35,967 bases of DNA from NCBI GenBank assembly GCA_017620015.1, contig JAFZRE010000001.1, positions 1-35,967 on the forward strand, given 5' to 3'. The DNA comes from Bacteroidales bacterium. GTDB taxonomy: Bacteria > Bacteroidota > Bacteroidia > Bacteroidales > ML635J-15. Both the position numbers and the translations under genes were made by a program. Shown here one piece after another: positions 7,151 to 14,258 of this stretch; positions within the stretch are counted from its first letter, which is position 1, and the number at the start of each line of letters is the position of its first letter. Below the pieces are notes generated by a model. It did not search any database. It saw only the letters and a list, made by a program, of their open reading frames with translations, and was not told where the DNA came from.

Positions 7151-7200
7151 ACGTTGAACTTTAAACGTTGAACTTTAAACGTTAAACGTTGAACATTAAA
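7151..7200 (-). repeat. Heptamer array (14-base double unit), right of the S23-type gene
   Basis: ACGTTGAACTTTAA occurs twice in tandem, then a half unit ACGTTAA, then ACGTTGAACATTAA. On the minus strand it reads as alternating GTTTAAA and GTTCAAC heptamers, the same unit as in 6664-6736. It also forms the leader of the following reductase gene. Confidence 0.8.
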
Positions 7201-7208
7201 TATTTAAT

Positions 7209-8480
7209 ATGAATAAATTATTCACCCCTTACCAATTGGGACCCATTACTCTCCGTAACCGCTTCATCCGCTCGGCGGCTTTCGAGAACATGGCACGCGA
7301 CAACATGCCGACAAAAGAATTGATGGACTACCACGTTAGCGTAGCACGCGGTGGCGTCGGAATGACAACCGTGGCTTACTGCGCTGTCGATATTACCGGC
7401 GTTTCGTTCAACGGACAAATATATGTGCGCGAGGAAAGCCTTCCTGCATTGCGCGAACTTACTGCCGCTATCCACGCTGAAGGCGCAAAGGCCAGCATCC
7501 AGCTCGGTCACTGCGGAAATATGACTCACCGTGCAACCTGCCACTGTATGCCTGTAAGCGCATCCAACGGCTTCAACTTGTATTCGCCGACTTTCCACCG
7601 CCGTCTGAAGGTGGAGGAAATCAAACAATTGGTAAAGAACTTCGGCAAGGCTGTTGACTTCTGCCGCGAGGCTGGCTTCGACTGCGTTGAGATTCACGCA
7701 GGACATTCCTACCTTATTTCGCAGTTCATTGGCAAGCGCACCAACCGTCGCCACGATGAGTATGGAGGTTCGTTCGAGAACCGTGTTCGTTTCTTGAATG
7801 AAATTCTCGACGAGGTTATGCTTCACGCAAAGGATGATATGGCAGTTGTTGTCAAGACCAACATGTGGGATGACTGCTGGCGTGGCGTAAGCATCGAGGA
7901 AGGAATAAAGGTTGCGAAGGAAATTGCAAAGCACAAGGTTCACGGAATAGTGTTGTCGGGCGGTACTGTAAGTGCTTCACCGATGACGATTCTTGGCGGT
8001 GCTATGCCGCATAAGACATTGGCCTATTATATGCCGAAGTCGTTCTGGTGGCTCAAGGCTGCCCTCAATATCCCTGGTGCTGCCGCTATGGTTATGCCTA
8101 CATCTCCGTTCAAGGAATTGTATTTCATGGAGAAAGCCAAGATTTTCCAGAAGGAAATAAAGGATGTTCCGCTGATTTATGTCGGTGGCGTTCAGTCGGG
8201 AGCAAACTGCCAGCGTATCATGGACGAAGGCTTCGAACTTTTCCAGATAGCGCATGTGCTCATCAAGGACCCCGATTTCGTAAAGCATGTTCAGGAAAAT
8301 CCTAACTATCACGCTGGTTGCTGCCGTTCTAACTACTGCGTTGCCCGTATGTACACTCTCGATATGAAGTGTCACGAGTGCGTTATGCGCGACGGCGAGA
8401 AGATTCCTGAGAGAATCCAGAAGGAAATCAAGAAACTCGAAGCCAAGGCTAAGAAATCGGTTGAAGAAAGTAAGAAATAG
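7209..8480 (+). CDS. NADH:flavin oxidoreductase, Old Yellow Enzyme family
   Basis: The 423-residue protein starts LFTPYQLGPITLRNRFIRSA, the FMN-binding start of the OYE TIM barrel. It has HAGHSYLISQF (163-173) and EYGGSFENRVRFLNEI (184-199), both hallmarks of the family. Near residues 370-393 a cysteine-rich stretch (GCCRSNYCVARMY, then KCHEC) sits where 2,4-dienoyl-CoA-reductase-type members bind a 4Fe-4S cluster, but the usual C-terminal FAD/NAD domain is absent. It probably reduces activated C=C bonds or a related substrate in the cytoplasm; the substrate is unknown. The short-chain dehydrogenase gene 20 bases downstream is probably co-transcribed. The heptamer array at 7151-7200 forms its leader. 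Confidence 0.85.
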   Translation: MNKLFTPYQLGPITLRNRFIRSAAFENMARDNMPTKELMDYHVSVARGGVGMTTVAYCAVDITGVSFNGQIYVREESLPALRELTAAIHAEGAKASIQLGHCGNMTHRATCHCMPVSASNGFNLYSPTFHRRLKVEEIKQLVKNFGKAVDFCREAGFDCVEIHAGHSYLISQFIGKRTNRRHDEYGGSFENRVRFLNEILDEVMLHAKDDMAVVVKTNMWDDCWRGVSIEEGIKVAKEIAKHKVHGIVLSGGTVSASPMTILGGAMPHKTLAYYMPKSFWWLKAALNIPGAAAMVMPTSPFKELYFMEKAKIFQKEIKDVPLIYVGGVQSGANCQRIMDEGFELFQIAHVLIKDPDFVKHVQENPNYHAGCCRSNYCVARMYTLDMKCHECVMRDGEKIPERIQKEIKKLEAKAKKSVEESKK

Positions 8481-8500
8481 ATAGGAGGATTAACGGAATC

Positions 8501-9328
8501 ATGCTCTCTCTCGTAACAGGTGCAAGTTCAGGAATAGGATTGCAATATGCAACGCAGTTGGCTCGCGACTACCATACCGACCTTCTGCTGGTAAGCAATC
8601 AGGAAAAGGAGTTGCAGGAGGTAGCCGACAATCTGGCAAAGGAATACGGTGTGAAGACTATCGCACATTATGCCGACCTCAGTCAGACCGATGCAGCCGA
8701 AAATATTTTCAAATACTGCCAGGACAACAACTTGGTGGTTGACATTCTGATAAACGATGCTGGCGTTTTCTTCTTCAACCAATACTGCGAAACCAATATG
8801 AAGCGTATCGAGCTGATGCTCAACCTGCATGTGATGACGGTCGCAAAAATGTGCCGTCTGTTTGGTGAAGCAATGATTAACAGGCAGTTGACCGAAGAGG
8901 AGAAAGCCCAGAAAATTTGTAGAAAAAGACGCAAGAAAGGTTATATCCTTAACATGTCGTCGATGTCGGCCTGGATGGCTATGCCAGGCATTCAGACCTA
9001 CAATTCCACCAAGGCGTTCATCTACAATTTTACAAAATCAATCTGGTACGAGCTTAAGCCTCATGATGTTAACATAATTGCTATGGCTCCGGGTGCTGTT
9101 GATACGGCCTTGTTCGGACTTGCGCCGAAATTGCGCAAGCTGGCTGTCGCCCTAACAGTAAGCATCACACCCGAAAAGCTGGTTAAGAAGGCTTTGCGCA
9201 AGATGTTCCGAGGCAAGAAAGCTTCGACTCCGGGCTTCATCAACTGGCTTGCAACGCCTTTGCTGAGGCATACTCCCGACTGGATGCTCTTCGTAACGAT
9301 GAAGCATATCGGAAAATATCAGAAGTAG
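8501..9328 (+). CDS. Short-chain dehydrogenase/reductase (SDR), classical type
   Basis: The 275-residue protein has the NAD(P)-binding motif TGASSGIG at residues 6-13, the NDAG motif at 85-88, a catalytic serine in NMSSMS (153-154) and the YNSTK active site (Tyr167, Lys171). The order and spacing are those of classical SDR oxidoreductases. A sequence close to AGGAGG at 8482-8487 gives a Shine-Dalgarno-like site about 13 bases before the ATG, unusual among the genes here. It follows the OYE-like reductase closely, so the two may act on a common pathway. The C-terminus is long (about residues 225-275) and rich in basic residues. The substrate is unknown. Confidence 0.87.
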   Translation: MLSLVTGASSGIGLQYATQLARDYHTDLLLVSNQEKELQEVADNLAKEYGVKTIAHYADLSQTDAAENIFKYCQDNNLVVDILINDAGVFFFNQYCETNMKRIELMLNLHVMTVAKMCRLFGEAMINRQLTEEEKAQKICRKRRKKGYILNMSSMSAWMAMPGIQTYNSTKAFIYNFTKSIWYELKPHDVNIIAMAPGAVDTALFGLAPKLRKLAVALTVSITPEKLVKKALRKMFRGKKASTPGFINWLATPLLRHTPDWMLFVTMKHIGKYQK

Positions 9329-9329
9329 G

Positions 9330-11336
9330 CTATTCCTTTACAACGGCTTTGTTTCTGCCGTTTGCCCTGACAATATAAGTTCCAGCTTTGTAGTTCGACA
9401 GGTCGATTGTGCTATTGCCAGTGACATCCATTATTTGTAGCCTACGACCATTTATGTCAAAAATCTCGACTTTTGAGCTTTGACCTGACAGAAGGTCAAT
9501 TTTTATCTTGCCGTCTGTTGGATTGGGATATATGCTGAAGTCGTTGACATTAAAGTCTTCCTTAGAAACAAAACCTCCGATTCCATATGTCGGTGAAAAT
9601 TCAGATGTGTTGTTTTCGGGGTCGATAGCCAAAGTCGTGAAAAAGTCGTTTTCGTTAAATCCAGTTATGTATGCCGACCAAGCTCCTCTGACACACGGAT
9701 TTACTGTACAAATATATTGCATACCTTCGCCAAATCCGCTGTGGTCGGGAGATGCCTTGTATATTTCTACCTTGTAGGTTTGAGGTCGCAGGACATCCAG
9801 ATTTCCATTGATGCGTATGGCTGTGTCGGTGAAAGTAATTTCATCGATAGTTGGGAAGTTCAGCTTATTGTTAGCCCCCTCGTCTTCGTCAAGGTCGTCG
9901 TTAAGATTTACGCCTGGCTCGAATAGGTCGATAGCAAGACCTCCGTTGTTGTAGAAAGAATTACAACTTATAAGGTTATATTTGCTGTTGTCGTTGGTAA
10001 TGTAAACGCCACATCCACCGTTGTTTGCTATTATGTTTGCCTCTTCGGGCGAACCACCGATTATGGTTTTCTGTACACCTTGCGAAATTCGGATGCCGTC
10101 GAGTCCGTTGGGCAGTGGATTGCCGTCAACATCGGTGCCTATGTAGTTGCGTACAATTACGTTGCTGTCGGATGCCGTGATGTTTATGCCAATTCCTACC
10201 TGTTCGTTGCCAGATATTATGTTGCCATCCATAATGTTCTTGTACGATATGCCGTCAATAATGATTCCGGCAGTATTGGCAACAGCATAACGACCAGTAT
10301 AGTCGGTGCCGATAAAGTTGTTCTTCAGGAGATTGTTATTTGTGCCGTTGTTGTAGAAGAATACCCCGTAGCCTACATTTCCCGAAATAATGTTGCGCTC
10401 AGAGTCGGTATCTCCGCCTACGCGGTTGCTGAACGAACCGTCATCGAAAAGAACGCCATAGGTATTGCCTAATGGCAACGTTCCTGTTACGTCTGTGCCT
10501 ATGTAGTTCCCGATGATTACATTCTGTGTTGCTCCAGCGCCAAATAGTGGCAGACCATAGTCGGTATTTCCCGAAATAATGTTGCGTCCGGCTGGGGTGG
10601 TTCCTCCTATGGTGCAGAACTGCACAGCACCTTCCATGCTCATGCCGTCGTAGTTTGGCAGCGAACCTGTTCCTTCTCGGTTGGTGCCAATATAGTTTCC
10701 TTTAACAGCACAGTATTTTACGTCGAGTAGGCGGATTCCAATATGCAGGTTGCCAGAAATTATATTTCTGTCAGCAGTTGTTGTTCCTCCGATTGTGCAG
10801 TAGTCGCTGTTGGAAATGAATTCAAGACCGATGTCGTTGCCCATTATGCTGTCGCCAGTTTCGTTGGTGCCGACGTAGCATCCCGAAACAATAGAGTTGG
10901 CTGAGCCGTAAAATTGAGCGCCCTTGGAGAAACGACGAATGTTGAGTCCCTTCAACGTTGCATTCGGCGCATTCATGAAGCGGAAACCATAGTCACGGGC
11001 ATTGCTGCCGTCGATTACGATTTCGGGACCGTATGGATTAGTATCGCCAGCAAAAGAGGTTTGCGTAGTGCCGTCAATTGTAACGTTTGATTGTATTATC
11101 ATTGGCAGGTCGCTTGCTGGCATAATAACCCATACTCCGGTGCTTGGGTTATAGTTGGCATCGGTTGTCGGGATGTTGAAATTTATGGTGTGAGGACCAG
11201 CCGAACTCATACACATTTGCAATGCATAGCGTAAAGTGTTAGTACCCGAGTCACCGGTCGTAGTGACTGTATATGTGGCAGAATTTGCGACAACTACACT
11301 GAAAATCAATAATATTGCAAGTATAATGTTTTTCAT
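9330..11336 (-). CDS. Secreted beta-helix repeat protein with T9SS type A sorting domain (paralogue 2)
   Basis: The 668-residue protein begins with a signal peptide (MKNIILAILLIFSVVVANSA). A CSLREA-like segment (TTTGDSGTNTLRYALQM) follows, then about five repeats of roughly 60 residues built on GGTT.A.RNIISGN and NYIGTD.TG, typical of right-handed parallel beta-helix proteins. The last 75 residues (FSIYPNPTDGKIKI, GRRLQIM, GTYIVRA) form a type IX secretion sorting domain, so the mature protein is probably exported to the surface or medium. ATG 11336 lies four bases after the stop of the upstream paralogue; the TTG at 11354 would overlap that gene. The order and repeats match the upstream paralogue, so the pair arose by tandem duplication. 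An enzymatic role is not evident. Confidence 0.85.
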   Translation of the reverse strand: MKNIILAILLIFSVVVANSATYTVTTTGDSGTNTLRYALQMCMSSAGPHTINFNIPTTDANYNPSTGVWVIMPASDLPMIIQSNVTIDGTTQTSFAGDTNPYGPEIVIDGSNARDYGFRFMNAPNATLKGLNIRRFSKGAQFYGSANSIVSGCYVGTNETGDSIMGNDIGLEFISNSDYCTIGGTTTADRNIISGNLHIGIRLLDVKYCAVKGNYIGTNREGTGSLPNYDGMSMEGAVQFCTIGGTTPAGRNIISGNTDYGLPLFGAGATQNVIIGNYIGTDVTGTLPLGNTYGVLFDDGSFSNRVGGDTDSERNIISGNVGYGVFFYNNGTNNNLLKNNFIGTDYTGRYAVANTAGIIIDGISYKNIMDGNIISGNEQVGIGINITASDSNVIVRNYIGTDVDGNPLPNGLDGIRISQGVQKTIIGGSPEEANIIANNGGCGVYITNDNSKYNLISCNSFYNNGGLAIDLFEPGVNLNDDLDEDEGANNKLNFPTIDEITFTDTAIRINGNLDVLRPQTYKVEIYKASPDHSGFGEGMQYICTVNPCVRGAWSAYITGFNENDFFTTLAIDPENNTSEFSPTYGIGGFVSKEDFNVNDFSIYPNPTDGKIKIDLLSGQSSKVEIFDINGRRLQIMDVTGNSTIDLSNYKAGTYIVRANGRNKAVVKE

Positions 11337-11340
11337 GTTT

Positions 11341-13956
11341 CTAACGTTTTTCAAGTTTTATGCATCTGCTTTCATTCTGTTTGTTATGAAGAACAACAAA
11401 ATATGTTCCATTTGCGAACTCAGACAGGTCCAATGTTCCATTCCTGTTGACTGTATGCGTAACCATCCGTCCGTTGGTGTCGTAAACTTGCAGTGTGTCG
11501 AATCCGTCTGCATTTATTTTGCAGATGCCGTTTGTAGGATTTGGATAAATTGCTATTTCATCGTTCTGGGCAAATGTAATTTCGGTGACTATGCCTTGCG
11601 ATTCGGAAAATTCCGAGGTGTTTCCAGCAGCATCGGTAGCAGTAGAAATGATGTGTTCGTCGGATGCAATTTCTCCGTCAATTACAGCCAGCCATGTGCC
11701 GTTGTCATGTGGAGTGGCTTTGCCGATGTAGGTGCGTCCTTCACGCGGGATTCCTATGCCAGTTGGCTGGTGTGCGACGAAAAATTCAACCGTTGCGCCC
11801 TGCGGATTCTGTGTGTCGAGAGTTCCGTTTATCCAGATCTGACCGCTGTTTACGTCCCGTATTACCGATGTTATTACGGGATGGTTCATGAGGTTGTTGC
11901 AGCCGCTGTCGGTATCACCGCTGTCGTTTTCGTTGGTGCCCTGCGGGAAAATCTCGATTCCTGCATATTGGTTGTTGAAAATCGAATTCTGTGAAATGCG
12001 GTTGTTGATGGTTGTTTCGTCCATCATGACAATGCCTGCCGAGTCGTTGTTGGCAATGATATTGCCATAGTCTGGCATCCCGATGAAATTGTTTGTAGCA
12101 CCGCCAGCTATAAGGATTCCGCTTGCTCCGTTGCCTAGGTCAACCGAAATATCATTGCCAGTGCCAATCTTGTTGGCGATAACAGAAATGCTGTCGGCGT
12201 GGTCGGTAATCACAAGGCCGAAATCACTATTGGCAGAAATAATGTTTCCGTTTATTTCCAAATGTTTGACAAGAGCGCTGACGATTATGCCGTTTTCGTT
12301 TGGCAACGCCGAATTGCCGCTTATGTCAACACCGATGTAGTTGCCCTTGATAATGTTGTTTTCGGTTCCGAGATCGGTGACTTCGATTCCTGCGTATCTG
12401 TTTCCAGAGAAAATATTTCTGTCGGATTCGGTGTCACCACCAATAATATTGCCTTTAGCGTCGGCTGCAAGCATAAGTCCTACATCGTTGGGTAGGGACG
12501 ATGTCCCTTGGGCATTTGTACCGACTAGATTGCCCCTAAAAATATTTTCGTCGGTGCCACGTGTTACAATGAAAAGTCCGTAGCTTCGATTACCCGATAA
12601 AACATTGTTTTCCATTATGTTCTGGTGAGAGGAGCCGTCAACGCATATTCCCGTTGCATTCGGCATGGCGATTTCGCCGGTTACATCGGTACCGATGTAG
12701 TTGCCGCAGATGTTGTTGTGGTGGCAGTTGCCGTAGTAGATGCATCCGTAAACGCGGTTTCCAGAAATTATGTTGCGTTCTTCTGGTGTGTGTCCGCCTA
12801 TGATGTTGTTGTTCCCCGTCGTGTTGACTTCCACTCCGTTGGCTTGGATTAGGGAATCGGTTCCTTCGAACATGAATGCTTGCGTTCCCGTTGCGTCCAT
12901 GCCGATATAGTTTCCGCATACAACGTTGCTGTCGGCCGATTCGATGTAAATGCCAATTTCGGTGTTTGCCGAGATTATGTTGCGTTCGGCAGGTGTGGTT
13001 CCGCCTATACGATTGGCGTTGGCGTTTGTCATCACAATTATTCCGTAGTGGTTACTAAGTGGATTTGAACCTGTTATGTCGGTTCCGATGTAGTTGCCCG
13101 ACACTATGTTGTTTCTGCTTCCGCTGCTTTCGATTACTATGGCTGCATTTGTGTTGCCAGACAATATGTTTCGCATGTTTTCGGTAGTTCCGCCAATAGT
13201 ATTGTCGTGTGATGCCGACGAAATATATATTCCCTGGTTGTTGGGAACAGAAATAGTGCCAGTTATGTCGGTTCCGATTCTATTGCTGGTTATTGTGTTG
13301 TTTCCAACGCCAATAAGTGCAATTCCCGCGATGGTGTTTCCTGAAATGATATTGTCGGTAATGTTTATGTTTTTCGCATATCCAAGGTCAAAATTTCCAT
13401 AACTCCCGCCCGAAATACCAATTCCGTAGGTGTTTGGGTTCTGGAAAGCCTCTGTCCCTATAGCGTTAATTCCTATGTTGCAATTGCTGACAAGACCTCC
13501 GTTTGCACCGAAAAATAAAATCGCGTACTGGAAACCGCCTATGGCAAAGCCTTTTATGCTGTTGTTGGCACTGGCAATGCGAAAGCACGACTGAAGATTG
13601 AGGCTTCCTCCGTCGAGCACTATTTCCGGACCGTATGGATTTGTATCTCCGATGTTGCTTGTTTGCGTTGTGGCATCGATGTTAATATTGCCAGCCATTA
13701 TCAAGTATGGCAATTCGCTGAGGACATTGATTGTAAACGTGCCTGTCTCTGCATTGTAGTTTGCATCGGTTGTGGGAATGTTGAAATATATGTTCGAACT
13801 GCCCATGTAGTTGCTTGTTGCCGATGTCATTGCCTGACGCAGGGAACCTTCGCCGCTGTCGGCAGTATTTGTTACGATATAGTCGGTTGCGAAAATTTTG
13901 TTTGGCAGTACCATCACTGCGCACAAAAGTGCCGCTATCAATAAATGCTTTTTCAT
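11341..13956 (-). CDS. Secreted beta-helix repeat protein with T9SS type A sorting domain (paralogue 1)
   Basis: The 871-residue protein starts MKKHLLIAALLCAVMVLP, a signal peptide, then TDYIVTNTADSGEGSLRQAM, a CSLREA-like domain. About eight beta-helix repeats follow, with IGGTTPAERNIISAN and GNYIGTDITG as the clearest forms. A region near residues 690-790 (PVITSVI, WINGTLDT, ATDAAGNTSEFSES) resembles a small Ig-like or CSLREA-linked domain, and the C-terminus (IAIYPNPTNGICKI, GTYFVVL) is a T9SS sorting domain. ATG 13956 was chosen because it starts the signal peptide; the longer frame from 14019 adds 21 unlikely residues. Family members are surface or secreted proteins; adhesin or polysaccharide-binding roles are guesses. 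Confidence 0.85.
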   Translation of the reverse strand: MKKHLLIAALLCAVMVLPNKIFATDYIVTNTADSGEGSLRQAMTSATSNYMGSSNIYFNIPTTDANYNAETGTFTINVLSELPYLIMAGNINIDATTQTSNIGDTNPYGPEIVLDGGSLNLQSCFRIASANNSIKGFAIGGFQYAILFFGANGGLVSNCNIGINAIGTEAFQNPNTYGIGISGGSYGNFDLGYAKNINITDNIISGNTIAGIALIGVGNNTITSNRIGTDITGTISVPNNQGIYISSASHDNTIGGTTENMRNILSGNTNAAIVIESSGSRNNIVSGNYIGTDITGSNPLSNHYGIIVMTNANANRIGGTTPAERNIISANTEIGIYIESADSNVVCGNYIGMDATGTQAFMFEGTDSLIQANGVEVNTTGNNNIIGGHTPEERNIISGNRVYGCIYYGNCHHNNICGNYIGTDVTGEIAMPNATGICVDGSSHQNIMENNVLSGNRSYGLFIVTRGTDENIFRGNLVGTNAQGTSSLPNDVGLMLAADAKGNIIGGDTESDRNIFSGNRYAGIEVTDLGTENNIIKGNYIGVDISGNSALPNENGIIVSALVKHLEINGNIISANSDFGLVITDHADSISVIANKIGTGNDISVDLGNGASGILIAGGATNNFIGMPDYGNIIANNDSAGIVMMDETTINNRISQNSIFNNQYAGIEIFPQGTNENDSGDTDSGCNNLMNHPVITSVIRDVNSGQIWINGTLDTQNPQGATVEFFVAHQPTGIGIPREGRTYIGKATPHDNGTWLAVIDGEIASDEHIISTATDAAGNTSEFSESQGIVTEITFAQNDEIAIYPNPTNGICKINADGFDTLQVYDTNGRMVTHTVNRNGTLDLSEFANGTYFVVLHNKQNESRCIKLEKR

Positions 13957-13971
13957 AGTAGAATTTTTTAC

Positions 13972-13990
13972 TGATGCGAAGATAAGAAAT
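13972..13990 (-). promoter_or_regulatory. Shared promoter-like block, beta-helix operon
   Basis: TGATGCGAAGATAAGAAAT (plus strand) is identical to 16997-17015 in front of the rhamnosidase gene. On the minus strand it contains TATCTTCG (13984-13977), one mismatch from the TAnnTTTG -7 box, 20 bases before the ATG. Confidence 0.5.
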
Positions 13991-14258
13991 ATTTTATTAG
14001 TTGGCACTAAAAATACCATTGTTGTCCGCTAAATTATGCGTTGTCACAATTTTTGCGTTGCTCCATTTCATTCCGCAGCAAAAATATGCGCCAACGCTTC
14101 AAAACACATACGTTTTTCTATATATATGCAACCTCTCCGAGGTTGATACATTCTTTCCAAAATCAAGCCTGCCTATTTTTGCTATTGGCGTAATAATATG
14201 ATACACTTAAACTTATATGGTTTTATTGAAATTTTAGCGAACAACAATAATAAAATAC
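13991..14258. other. Intergenic region between rhamnosidase and beta-helix genes
   Basis: I see no credible gene, RNA or strong stem here. The sequence is AT-rich, especially 14105-14258. It separates two minus-strand genes and must hold the upstream part of the beta-helix operon promoter. Confidence 0.5.

Noticed and set aside
6664..7200. CRISPR-like array
   Set aside because: Units are only 7-14 bases, without unique spacers, and no cas gene is in the window.
7218..7943. 241-codon minus-strand ORF opposite the OYE-like gene
   Set aside because: The plus strand has all OYE motifs; the minus frame is a shadow.
9326..9332. Terminator between the convergent SDR and beta-helix genes
   Set aside because: The stop codons are one base apart and no stem with a T tract is visible around them.
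11236..11994. 252-codon plus-strand ORF and several other plus-strand ORFs within 9500-14000
   Set aside because: They are antisense shadows of the repetitive beta-helix genes; their translations have no domain pattern and odd composition.
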